This document shows positions 48,801 through 60,391 of a stretch of DNA of 64,000 nucleotides, in pieces. Within the stretch, counting starts at the first letter, position 1. The number at the start of each line of letters is the position of its first letter. Location of the stretch: positions 400,693-464,692 of the forward strand of contig LLEY01000034.1 of assembly GCA_001414485.1 (NCBI GenBank). The letters run 5' to 3'. The notes beneath the pieces were generated by a model, which did not search any database, was not told the DNA's origin, and saw nothing but the letters and a program-made list of their open reading frames with translations. The translations under genes were made by a program, and so were the position numbers. This DNA is from Calycina herbarum (lineage: Eukaryota > Ascomycota > Leotiomycetes > Helotiales > Pezizellaceae).

Positions 48801-51800
48801 TGGCTGCCTATGCTAGGTATCTATCTACGAGGTACGACCAGCTATTCTATATTATAATGTCAATTAAGGGATATTAAACTACTTTGCTAGCTTACGTTAG
48901 CTTAAACACAGGTTCGTTCGCTTTGCTTCGATCGTAAGAGTAATTCAAGCTTTAATTATTTATATTTAAGTTATTTTAATATAAAGAATCGCGTCTTATA
49001 GTTAGATAGTTAGTAGTAGGGAAAAATAGCTCGCTAAGTAATATAGCTCGCTAAGGGATAAAACACGTTACTTCTTATTTCCCTTATATCCTAGTTTCTA
49101 GCTAAGAGTATTAGCTTAAGTATTCAACGTTCCTTTTATATATTAGATAACGATGTCGAATCCTCTTAATATTTCTAACTATCTAGCTAACTACCTAGTC
49201 GTAAGTTCTTTAGTAGTTATAAATGTCCTAAGGTTCTCGTAGTTAGATAAAACTATAACTAGGTATTTTACTAACTATAAGTAGATTCTCTAGTATTCTA
49301 AGGCTAATACTATAGTAAGTAATTCTTTATTAAAGATGCTATAGTTTTATTATACTAGGTTAAATATCTTAGAATAATATATAATAGGTATAAGTTTTCT
49401 CTTATTATTTAGCTATAGGTGAACTACACCTACTACTATATCTAAGACATCTATTTTAATTATACTAGGCTTGTCTATATTAAAATCGTGTAGAATAGGT
49501 TTTTCTATAAACTTTGCTTTAATTTTCTAAAAAGCATCTTCCGCTTATTTATTCTATATAAACTTAATAGCCTTTTTAACTAGTCCTAATATTAGTTTAG
49601 TAATCTTTATATAGTCTTAAATAAACGGACAGCAAAAGTTTATAAATCTAAGAAAGAACTATATATCTTTTATATTCTCTAGTAACTCCTAGTTTAAGAC
49701 GTCCTAGATCTTTGCTAGATCTATTTCTATTTTCTCTAAGCTAAATACCTATCTTAGAAAAAGGGTCTAAGTTACTCTAAACTCGTATTTTAAGAGTTTT
49801 AACTAAGAGTTTACTCTTATAAGTCGTTATAAAACTTCTTTAACATATTCCTTATATTCTTCTTCTTTTTCTAAGAAGATTAATATATTATCTAGGTAAT
49901 AGATTACTATTACTCTTAGAAGATCTTCTAAAATATTATTATTCTATCTCTAATATATAGCTAGTACGTTATAAAGTCTAAATAGTATAACTATATACTT
50001 ATAAAGGCCTAATAGTAAGGCAAATACTATCTTTTATTTATCTCTAACTTTTATTCGTATAAGTCTATAAGCGTTTTATTAATCTAGTTTTATAAATCGT
50101 ACTACCTTACCTAACTTATCTTATAAGTACTAGCTAGGTAGTAGCAGATAAGCGTTCTTAACTATAGCGTGATTTACTTCTTAGTAATTAATATATACTC
50201 TTCTATTTAAATCGTCTTTTTTCTTAATAATAAGTATATTTAAAGCAATTAGTAACTTAGATTTTCTAATATATTCCTTCTTAATACCTTCTTTTATATA
50301 ACTTTCTATCCTCTATAAGCTTTTCTAGTTATATAACTAAAGCTTCTACTTTAAGAGATAATAATCCTCTTTTAATTTAATCTTATAATCTTATAAGCAA
50401 TGTTCTAGTAAAGCTTATAAGTCTTCTAGGTTTTTAAACAAAGCCTTAAATTCTCTATACTATATAGATATTTCGTTATTAGCTGTCCTACTAACCTGTA
50501 GAAGACCCTAGGCAAGGTGTTCTAGTATCTTAGAAGAGGTAGCACTAACCTCGTTCCAGCCTTAAAGTTATAATTACAAACCTATATAATTATATTAACT
50601 AAAGGTTATTATTTAAGCCTTCTAATTAATATCTAAATTATGTTCCCTAATCTATAGTATACTAAGTATCGCTTCCTTACTTCCTATTTTAATAATATCG
50701 AATTATATATCTAAGTAGTATCCTTTAATAGTAATATTTATTAGAATAGTTTACTAGTTAATAATTCTATTCTAATATATAACATCTATTCTATTAACCA
50801 CTCCTAAGCAGTATAGCCTTATACCTTTAATTAGGACGTTTAGCTTCTTCTAAGCTATTAGGAAAATAAAATTACTCGTTACTTCTAAATTAATCAAGAC
50901 TTAGAGTTCCTTTCCTCTTATCTTCGCTATTACTATAAGTTGATTTTCTCTAGAAGTAGTATTTATTTCTCTAATTATTAGTTAGTAGAGCTCTCTCTAT
51001 ACCAACTCCGTTTCTTAATCTATATCGTATTCGTTTATCTCTTAAAAGATTATACTAAATAATTTTCTACTTCTTAATTCTTAAAATATTACCTTAACTT
51101 TTCTAATTAAAGCAACTATAGTATATTAGCCTCCTATTTCTAGTATAGCTTCTTCGCTATCAAGTAGCGTACCTAAAAAACTAGGTTTAAGACGTCCTAT
51201 AAAGTCGTTAGAACCCTGCTATTACCATAAGCTAGTTTCTTCTTATATATCTACAACTATCTAAATATCTCCTATTTTAAGTATACTAGATAGCTTACTA
51301 AATACTACTTATTCTAGTCTAGGTTCTTTAAATTCGATAGTTTCTCTTCTAATAATAAGGCTTACTAAAGTTATTCTATTCTATTTATTCTAAACTATTT
51401 TATAGGTAGTTAAAATAGTAGAGTTAATTCCTTAAGTAGAATATAAGCTCTAGAAATTAGGTTTCTAGTTTTCTATATATACCTATCTATTCCCTCTTTT
51501 AAAGGTTCTAATAAATACCTATATTTCGCCTTATTTAGGCTTATATATTCCTAGATCTACCTCTAATAAGTTAGATATCGATTCTAATAACTCTAATAAA
51601 CTTATTAATAGTAGTAATTTATATTCTATCTAAAAGAGCGATTTATAATCTATTTCTAACTATATATTATAATATTCTTTAAGTAATAGATCTCTATTAT
51701 TATTAGTATCTTATACCTTACTAACTTATAACTTAATTCCTTTATTTAGCTATAAGTATATAGCGCCTGCTGTTATATCTATAGCGTCTGTTTTAATTTA

Positions 51801-52787
51801 TATACTATAACCTCTAGCCTTAAGTTCTTTATCCGTAAGTTCGATTTTTTCTAGTAAAGCTACTTCTTTTTAGATAGTAGTATTAGCTTGTTTCCCTTTA
51901 GAGTCTTTCTTCTTACTATACTTATTTACTCTATAGCTAGGAAGACTATAGTTATAATATAAGTTCTACTTACGTCGACGATTTCGCTCTTTCTAGGACA
52001 GTCCTTCTCTCTAAGAGTTTTCTTTCTTAGATTCCTTCCTTAGAACCTATAATTTCTAAGTAGTATTAATTTTTATAAGATCTCTATAATCTTTTCATCT
52101 ACTCTTTCTATATTAATAACTATAACTTCCTTTTTTCTCTAGATTCCTTTTATAAATACAGTTATCGATTTAGATTATATTATTTATTAATTTATTTAAT
52201 ATATCTAGAAAATCCTCTTATACGATTTTATTCTTTATATTATTCTTAAGTTTATAATAGAATTGTTTATATAATACTTCGTCGTTCTATCTTATCTATA
52301 TAAAGTACTATTAAAATTATAAGGTATATCTAGTAGCTAACCTCTTTTACCTAAGTATATATAAAGCTCTAACTACCTTCTTTTTTATATTAACATCCTT
52401 AAAAGCCTAGTTAATTCTATTCTTAAACTCTTAAACATTTTTAAATAAATCTCTTATCTTCTTAGACATTTAAAGAGAGACTTTTCCTTTAGCTATTTTA
52501 TTCACCTAGTAATCCTCTAAGTATAGTTCTAACTAGTTATAAGCTACCTCTTTAAGATAGGTAGACAACTATATAACCTAGTTAGTTTTATTTCTAAACT
52601 AAGTATAATAAAAGTTTAAGTAGAGAGAAGCCTTTATTAAGAACTTAGCTAGTTTCTTAGGTAAGCTATCAAACAGCTTTAGAAAAGGAAGTTTCACTTC
52701 CTCTTAAAGAGTAGTAACTAGTATAACTAGGGGGTCCGCAGCTGGCTTTATAGAGGTGGTTCTCGGAGTAGAAGAGGTTGCTAACAT
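45800..52787 (-). pseudogene. Element 2 gag-pol remnant
   Basis: Gag from ATG 52787 to about 51880 with a zinc-knuckle region at 51909-51975, then protease, RT, RNase H, integrase and chromodomain leftward to about 45800. Stops are mainly TAG and TAA at positions where Gln or Trp would be expected. The pogo-like insertion at 47209-49068 splits the pol region. Confidence 0.75.
47209..49068 (-). mobile_element. Pogo-like DNA transposon (1860 bp), separate family
   Basis: TIRs start ACATGTTTTATTACTTAG (47209) and end at 49068, with TA at 47207-47208 and 49069-49070. The transposase remnant is on the minus strand, with a recognisable DFYNFDETGFIIGI catalytic start near 48480-48520 and MLILDGYKSY further on. 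It is less RIP-damaged than copies A and B and differs from them in TIR sequence, although it has the same length. A 17-base unit repeats in tandem in the TIRs. Confidence 0.87.
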
Positions 52788-52821
52788 AGTAGCGATCTTA
52801 CTTCTAAGTAGGTGCTTAAAG

Positions 52822-53267
52822 TATAACAAAACTTAAATAAACTAAACAAAGATAACTAAGTCTCGAAGGTTAGTATATAGTAAGAAGTATAAATACGCTA
52901 AGTTATTTACTTAGAAGTAAACTCGTTACTTATATCAAAGATATTAAATAAGATAATAAGATTAATAACTAAAGTTGAGTACAAAGCTCCTATCTAATAG
53001 CAGACGTGCTAGTCTTATATAGAACCTTCGTTTCCTAAGTACGTCGCTTATATCGCTCGCGATTAAGGTAATTAGAGCGATGTAGGCGATCACTTCACAT
53101 GACCCCACGTGACTTCTAACATTACTACAACAGTGAGATCCTGAAATCCCTAATGTCCTTCTGTATTACTAATTTCCTTCTATGTTACTTTCCTTTCCCG
53201 GATATTATACCTTATTCTATTAGAACGCTGTCTAGACTACTTATCACGTATACTATAATTCGTAACA
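52822..53267 (-). repeat. Element 2, 5' LTR (446 bp)
   Basis: The least mutated LTR of the family in this window, retaining stretches such as CATGACCCCACGTGAC that are destroyed in other copies. It contains GCGAT units at about 53043-53085. The sequence following it on the minus strand (CTTTAAGCACCTACTTAG) is where the primer-binding site should be but does not start with TGG. Confidence 0.85.
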
Positions 53268-53272
53268 AGTAC

Positions 53273-53405
53273 CTATATTCGAAGAAAACTAAACTAAAGA
53301 GAGAAGAGAAGAGTTAGTACGCTCTGTCTCTATTTATATATACTAAGCGAGACTTCGGTAGAACCTCGGCCCGTGATCTAGTCGTATGTGACTAGGACTG
53401 TTATA
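53273..53405 (-). repeat. Element B 3' LTR, right piece
   Basis: Continuation of the LTR begun at 44607; it ends CTGTTATA and matches 58751-58883. Confidence 0.85.
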
Positions 53406-56400
53406 CTACCCTCTTCTTCAACCGGGCCCTCTCTAACTAAGCCGCTTTGTCTTCTGTAGCTATGGAGTCGTTACTCTCTAATTCGCTGTAATTGTCTCTT
53501 CCTACCTCGTACGCCTCTAGCTACAAAGGAAGAGTCTTTAGAGGCCCGTCAGCTGTTGGATTCGCTAAATAGAATTCCTTTAACATATATAACGAGTAGG
53601 CTACGTAGCGAGCTAGGTGCTAGTTAAGGTCCTCGTTATAGCCCTTCTACTTTAATCGGTAGTAAAGAGACTTTCATCGCGTCTTACTTATAAGTACTTC
53701 TTTAACCTCCTATTCTTCTTCTTTGTCGACGATAATCGGTAGAGGTGGTATACTTACTTATCTAGGCAGAGGATCGTCTAAAGCTTTATATAACTTCTCT
53801 AGTACGAAGATAGGATAGACTCTAATAGAGGATAGTAACTAGAGTTTAAAAGCAGAGCTAACTTTCTTAAGAATCTTAAAAGGCCTAGCTATCTAGTAGT
53901 CTAACTTCTAGCTAGGTCTTTGTATATTCTAGTCCTTTGTAGTAATAAAAACTATATTACCGACTCTAAAGTCTACTTCTTATCTATGTTTATTCACGTT
54001 CTATTCTTTCTTTTCTTAAGCTTTTACTATATTCGCTTAGCCGACGTCTAGTACTTCTTAAAGAGTCTTTGTAACTGTTATAGCTTCTTCTTATAATAGC
54101 CTCTCTTATATAGTCAAGGGTTTAGGCGTATTCTAGTTAAAAGACGTTCTTAGTAAGTAGTCTTTTTATAATTTAAACAGAGATATTCTAATAGTATTAT
54201 AAGATAGTATAAGCTAAGTATAGTCTATTATTAGAAGTAGCTCTAACTAATTATTCTAGTAGTAATTTATATACGGCCTTAAGCGCTGATCTAGGTACTG
54301 GTTTATAATTTCAGTTTATCCGTCTGTCTAAGCGTGATTTACAGTTGAAAGTCGAAGCTAGACGCTGAGGATTCGTGTAAATTCTCGCTAGAAGGCAGAG
54401 ATAAAATAAGGGCCTCTGTTAGAGATAATACTCTCTAGGATTCTATGATATTATAATATATACTATAAGTATAGCCTAGCTATCTGCTTAGCTATTACTT
54501 TCTTTTAGTATAGGATAGAGATAGATTATTTAGATAATCGGTCGATAACTACGAATACGTTGTTAAAGCTGTACTTGTTAGCTAGAAAGGATTTAAAGTC
54601 TATTACTACGTAGTACTATATATATAATAGGACTAGAAGTAGGTGTAGATAACCAGGGGTCTTGTCTCTTAGTATATCCGCTCTTCGACATTCGTAACAG
54701 TTATATACGTACTATATAATATTAGACTTTATATTTTACTAGATATATCCCGAGCAAAGGATCTAGTAGGTCTTGTCTCGTCTAGGGTAGGCTAGTATTA
54801 CTTAGTTATATACTTTACAGATTAGGTCTGTTTATAAAGTATCGATATCTAGTACTATTAAGTAGCCTCGATAAAGTAGTAGGTCTTTCTCTAAGACGTA
54901 CGAAGAGTCTTCGTCGTTCTTAGCCTGTAATCGTAAAGCTTAAAGTGTCTTAGCATTCTTATTTACTTTATAGATTCGTTTAGAGAGCGTAAGAGACTCC
55001 TAGAAGTGATCGTCGTCGACTAGAGCTAATATAATAGAGCTTATTTCGACCTCGAGGTCTTTAAGTGCTTCTATATTAACTTGTTCTTTTGTTAAGAGCG
55101 TACGGGTCCGGTATTATTCTTTTAGCTCCTTCTAAGTCTATAACTCGTCTGTTTTTCGTATTAAAGCGTTTGCTTTTCTATTCTCCTTTCTAGAATAGTA
55201 TATTACTATAAAGTAGTATTCGGCTAAAGCTTTAGCCTATCTGACTTAACGTATAGTAAGCTGCTTTGTTATTATAAAGTACTTAAGTACTTTGTAGTTA
55301 GTATAAATACGAACTTTCTCGTACGTGCTTTGTAATTCTAGTCTCTATTCTATAAGCGAGTATACGATTATAAGTATCTCTTTGTTATAAATCTTATAAT
55401 TACACTTAGCTAAGGATATAACCTTACTAAAGTAAGCTACTAGGTACTATTCGCTGTCTACTTACTGTTATTATAGTATCTTAGCGATTATTCTATCTAA
55501 GGCGTCTATCTCGATTATCGTAGGAAGCTCTAGAGAGTAGTAGCGAAGGACTAGTACTATTATAAGGTATTCTTTCAGCTTCTTAAAAGCGTTCTAGTAG
55601 CTTTTGTCGAAGTTAAAGAGTATGTTGTCCTTTGTAAGACGTATAAGTGATTTTGTAATAATTCTATAATTCTATATAAACCTTCGGTAGAAGTTATAAA
55701 AGCCTAGGAAGCTCTAGACGCCTTTTACTATATCTGATGCTTACTAATTCTAGACTACTGTAACTTTTTCTAGATCTACTTTAATACTGTTAGTCTCGAT
55801 AATAAAGCTAAGGTATTTTGTCTTCTTAATGTTAAATTCGTATTTCTTAATATCTGCTTATAAGCTAGTATCTCGTAGTTGCTAGAGGACTTTTCGTATA
55901 TATTTCTTATACTCTAATATATTTAAAGAATAGATACAGATATCGTCTAAGTAAGTAGAGTAGAAATCGTCTAAATAGTTGAAAAGTACGTCGTTTATAT
56001 ACTACTAGTACGTAGATAGTCTATTTATAAGTCTAAAGAGTAGAATCTTATACTTATATATTCTATAATATATATAGAAAGTAGTTAGTTCTTTAGAATT
56101 AGAATCTATTTATATATAATAGAAAGCTTAATAGATATCGAGTTTTATAAAGATACGAGCTTAACTAATATAGGCTAGTGTTTTATTAATAAGAGGAAGT
56201 AGATAGCGGTCTTTTTAAGTAAGGTTGTTAAGCTTCTAGAAGTTAATATAAAAGCGTAATCTTCTGTCTACCTTCTTAATAAATAGTACTAGAGTAGTAA
56301 AAGAGAACTGGCTATACTCTATAAATCTCTTATAAAGGTTGTCTAAGATGTATTCCTTTATAGTAAGTAGCTCTTTAGTCGATATCTTATATAGTAGGGA

Positions 56401-58700
56401 ATATCTAAGAGTATCTGTTCCTTCTAGCTGTATTTTATAGTTGTAATATTAGTAAGGTAGTAGAGTATCTAAAGCTTTCTTTAAAAATACGTTTATAAAA
56501 TCTATATACTTCTCTAGAACCTCTAGTGTTACTGTATAATCCTCTTCTCGTCTAGCTATAATACTGTTAATCTTATATAAGCTAGTAATAAATATCTCGC
56601 TGTCTTTCTAAAGTAAATAGTAGTATATTCCTACTATAGATATAGTAGAGATATTGATTATTATAGAAGGTTCTTACTTTAGAAAGAGCTTTCGTTAATA
56701 AACTAGAGTAAGTACTTTCTTAGGTAATCCCTCGAGTTCCTGTTTTATAATCCGGTATTATACTTATATAGAAGACTAGTAGTTGCTTTTACGGATTATA
56801 GATATATATTCTAGATATTCTATTATACTAAGTTCTAGAATAGATCGGCTATTCTATCTCTATAATTCGTCTATTTCTATTATAAGGTTACGAGTGTCTG
56901 CTTGATTCTAGTAAAAGAGTATAGAATCCTTAGAACGAATAGCTTTACACGAGAGAGAGATAGGCTGTCGAACAGAGAAGTAAGGCTTAAGTTCCTCTAG
57001 CTAGAGTAACTTTTAATAAGTTACGTCGATATTAATATAAAAGTATTTAAAGAATTTTTAGCTAAGAATAATATTATATAATCCTAGGTCTAGTAGAATA
57101 AAGAGTATATTAAAGAATTTACAGCTATCTAATACGTAATTAGAGAGAAGGTAGTAAGTAGCTTCTCTATTAATCTCTTTGTTATATCTACGAATCTTTA
57201 TAGATATAGGAAGTCTTTTTATTTTAAGATTATAGAACTTTACTAAGTCGTAGCCGAATTAGACGTCTATAAAAGAGAATATATTTACTCTAAGGTTACT
57301 AAGAGTAGTAGTTTATATACTATATCTATTAATTATTATTATACTAGATAAAGTAAACGCTTTTCTACTAACTAATAACTATAGATTAATTTTAGAGAGA
57401 TTAATCCTATATTTACCTAAGGTAGAGTCTTCTCTTAGGTATAGTCGTTTCCTAACTTAGATCTAGCTTCTTCTTCCTTCTCTAGCTCGCTTAAGTCTAC
57501 CTTCTTATAGACTCTTAGCTATAGACAGGACTTGATATAATAGCCGACTTCTCTATAGTTGTAACACGTGTTAGTAGAGAGGTGAATGCTAGCTACGCGA
57601 GTAGGAATTTCTAGAGAACGTGTAGCTGTAGCTGTATTTATAGCTATAGTAGATAGATACTTACTTATACGCTTTCTAGTCTTTTCTTCTATAATATCTC
57701 GTAGGTCGTTGTCGACGCTACTAGTAAGAGTATAAAAGAGGTCTATGTCTCTCTTAGCTTAAAGTCTAATAACTATAAAGGCTTGTCAGAGGTTAATAGT
57801 TAACTTGTTAAAAAGGTTATTAATTCTATCTTACTCTAGAGCTCTAGACTCGTCTACTAGCTTCTAGAACTTCGCTCGAAACTCGTAGAACGTCTCTCGA
57901 GCTATTTATAGCTCTTAGTACTTCTTATAAGCTTTATTATAAACATACGAACTAACTATAATATTATAGACGTAAGCTAGTATCTCGTTATAAGTAGTAA
58001 ATCGGTTATTAGTATTAAACTTGTATTTTAGGTAAATATAATCACGTACTTAGCTAGCAGTAGTACGATATACTAGGTTTATCTTTGCCTTCTTAGACTT
58101 AAAGTAGTTAGTATTAATATATAGCTTTACTATAATTTTAGTCTTCTAGGTATTATATATAATCCGGTTATCTTCTATTATAAACGTATGTAGATTCTCT
58201 ACTTTACTAGTCTTCTTAGAAGACTAGGTAACCTTTTTAGCTTTAAGCTCTATAAGAGTATATTTACAGCGTACGTATATTTCTACTACTTAAGAGATAG
58301 ATCTAGTATTAACTTTAAGGTAGTAGACCTTATCTATAAGAGTAGTTATCGTCTAAAGGATTTGTTATAAGATATTATCGACTATAAGAGAAGGAGGTAA
58401 CTTAGACTTTGCTACTACAGAAGAGCTAGTAGTAGCCTTACTAGTAGGTAGAGGTGGTAGTGCTATAGCTTAGGAAGAGGTCTTAGTCTTTTAAGAGCTA
58501 GTGTTAATAGTAGGTAGTAAAGGTAAAGGTAAAGGTAGAGGCTCTTCGTCTAATTACTTATCGAGCTAGCTAAGAGAGGAGCGTTGTAACTTGTTACCGC
58601 GTACGAAGGGATTTACTATAAGGTGAATATATATGTTTTCGTTCGTTAGTTTTAAGATATTCGTATACCTTCCTAGGCGAGAGTGTGAGTTTAGTTTTAG
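53406..58700 (-). pseudogene. Element B gag-pol remnant
   Basis: The minus-strand order is gag (about 58600-57450, zinc knuckle near 57525-57566), protease, RT (YLDD at 55942-55953, FSAYLDDICIYS-like context), RNase H and integrase (about 54750-54100). Stops are frequent but fewer than in element A. There is no chromodomain that I can recognise. Confidence 0.72.
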
Positions 58701-58883
58701 TATAACAGCCTTCTACAAATATACTAAAAGAGATACTTATAGAATAGTACCTGTATTTGAAGAAAACTAAACTAAAGAGAGAAGAGGAGAGTTAGTACGC
58801 TCTGTCTCTATTTATATATACTAAGCGAGACTTCGGTAGAACCTCGGCCCGTGATCCAGTCTTATGTGACTGGGACTGTTAGA
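58701..58883 (-). repeat. Element B, 5' LTR (183 bp)
   Basis: The ends are TATAACAG and CTGTTAGA, RIP-altered forms of an 8-base inverted terminus. The length is identical to the reassembled partner LTR. Confidence 0.87.
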
Positions 58884-58888
58884 CTTAG

Positions 58889-59300
58889 TATAGAAAAATA
58901 TTAATATAAAAAGACTAAGTAATAAACTAGATTATAAAAAACTTAGACTATTTAAAATTAAATAAGTTAGAAGACCTTTGAATTATAAATTAGTACTACT
59001 ATAGATAATAAACATATATCTAGTATTCTATATATCTCTACTTAAACTAGTACTACTAGGAGCACTACTAGCTCTACTTATAGAAATTTAACTAGTAAAC
59101 CTAAATACTAAGTATAAAGTTAAGAGGATTCTTAACTATAAACTTATTAGAAGATAAGTTAAGTACTTAATTAAATAGTTAGATTATCTATATTTAAAAA
59201 ACACTTAGGAACTAAAGAGTAACCTTAACTACTACCTAGTAGAACTTTAGAAGTTCTACTACTAAAACCTAGGGTTACCTATATCTTATAGTTAGAAGAG
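58889..59300 (+). pseudogene. Element A integrase C-terminus and chromodomain remnant
   Basis: The plus-strand frame resumes after element B's target duplication, reads through KLDYKKLRLFKIK and ends with a chromodomain-like stretch (YKVKRILNYKLI, then KYLIKxLDYLY). A chromodomain at this position defines the chromovirus clade of Ty3/gypsy elements. Confidence 0.75.
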
Positions 59301-59640
59301 AAAGCCTTAAGAAAGGCTAAATCAAAAGACAGCTTAATAACAAAAGTAGAGCTACTAGAGGTAGAAGAGGCTACTAGACAGACGACCTCTACCTCTCTCT
59401 TCTCCTTCTCTTCTCCTTATCTCTCTTTAGCTTTATTAAGCTCTTATAGGTTAGTAAGACTACGACAGAGCATCTCTTACTTCTACTTAGTAAGGAAGTG
59501 TTATTATTTCTATAATTAGAGAATCTTCTATATAGCTTCCTTCTAAACTTTGTAGACTATCTCCTTCTTCTACTATAACCGTCGCTTCTAGGTATTAAGA
59601 GATTCTTACTCGAAAGGTAAGAGTATTCGATGTTACTTCT
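59300..59640 (-). pseudogene. Element A opposite-strand charged reading frame (remnant)
   Basis: The minus-strand frame contains EAI, KIL, EML.RSLTNL and ELNKAKER in the same order as element 2, interrupted by many TAG/TAA codons. It lies between the chromodomain and the 3' LTR. A plus-strand open frame at 59630-59818 is not thought to be real. Confidence 0.5.
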
Positions 59641-59927
59641 TAGTATTATAGGATTTGCCTTTTCTAGTATATTCGGAATACTTAGAGCTCTCGGTAATAC
59701 TAATATACTAATAGTTAGTCTTTATATTAATATAACAGATATAAGAAATTATTTCACGTCTTATACGTTTAATATAAAGAGTGTTAAGAGTTCTATATTA
59801 TTTAAGTCTGTTTTTTAAAAGAGGTGTTAATAATACAATAGAAGCGAAGAAGGCTACTAGCCTCTTAATAATATTTTTCTTAGGTTATACTTAAGCGTAG
59901 AGACACGCTAGTCTAAGAAGGGAATAG

Positions 59928-60391
59928 TGTTATAAATTACAACTATATAGTAAGTAGTCTAGACAGCGCTCTAATAGAACAAGGTATAATATCTAGAAAT
60001 AGAAGATAGTATAAGAGAGAATTAGTAATATAGAAGGTATTTAAGAGTTTTAAGAGCTTATTATTATAAGACTATTAGAAGTCACGTATAGTTATATAAT
60101 ATAATCGTCTTAATCGCTTTAATTGTCTTAATCGTAAGCGATATAAGTGATATAAGCGATGTAGACGATATATTTAGAGAACGAAGGTTCTATATAAGAC
60201 TAGTACGTCTGCTATTAGATAGAAGCTTCGTACTTAACTTAGTTATTAATCTTATTATCTTATTTAACATCTTTGATATAAGTAACGAGTTTACTTCTAA
60301 GTAAATAACCTAGTATATCTATACTTCTTTTCTATATACTAACCTTCGAGACTTAGTTACCTTTGTTTAGTTTATATAGAGTTTCGTTATA
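59928..60391 (+). repeat. Element A, 3' LTR (464 bp)
   Basis: It starts TGTTATAAATTAC after the polypurine tract AGAAGGGAATAG and ends GTTTCGTTATA. It carries a TATA-like CTATATAAGACTAG and a GCGAT-type repeat at about 60105-60170. Confidence 0.85.

Larger units (their letters stand above)
44657..53267 (-). mobile_element. Element 2: chromodomain retrotransposon nested in element B's LTR
   Basis: LTRs at 44657-45111 and 52822-53267 and the exact target duplication AGTAC (44652-44656 and 53268-53272) define the ends. Gag starts with ATG at 52787 on the minus strand (MLATSSTPRTTSIKPAAD); pol follows leftward with a YLDN RT box near 49887-49898. A pogo-like element occupies 47209-49068. RIP damage is visibly lighter than in element 1: many CA/TG dinucleotides survive in the LTRs and the outer coding regions. 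Confidence 0.88.
44607..58883 (-). mobile_element. Element B: Ty3/gypsy retrotransposon with 183-bp LTRs, containing element 2
   Basis: The left LTR is split by element 2 (44607-44656 and 53273-53405, 183 bases together) and the right LTR is 58701-58883, also 183 bases. The exact 5-base target duplication CTTAG is at 44602-44606 and 58884-58888. Minus-strand coding: gag zinc knuckle near 57525-57566 (Cys and Tyr in CCHC spacing), RT with intact YLDD at 55942-55953, and an integrase core around 54750-54270. A polypurine tract (GAAGAAGAGGGTAG) borders the left LTR, making it the 3' LTR. The internal region is 5.3 kb. It is a different family from the chromodomain elements. Confidence 0.87.
27540..60391 (+). 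mobile_element. Element A: 5'-truncated Ty3/gypsy chromodomain retrotransposon, split by four insertions
   Basis: Plus-strand pieces read gag (27548-28560), then protease/RT start to 30140, RT middle (32003-32330), RT end plus RNase H (34193-35007), integrase (43391-44606), chromodomain (58889-59300) and the 3' LTR (59928-60391). Each gap is an inserted element with its own target duplication, and the frames connect across the gaps. The polypurine tract AGAAGGGAATAG lies directly before the LTR. All frames are broken by many TAG/TAA codons as expected from RIP. The 5' LTR and gag start are missing at about 27540, where host promoter DNA begins. A's own DNA totals about 6.5 kb. Confidence 0.85.

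Noticed and set aside
59630..59818. Open frame on the plus strand
   Set aside because: Opposite the charged frame of element A and without similarity in the other copies.
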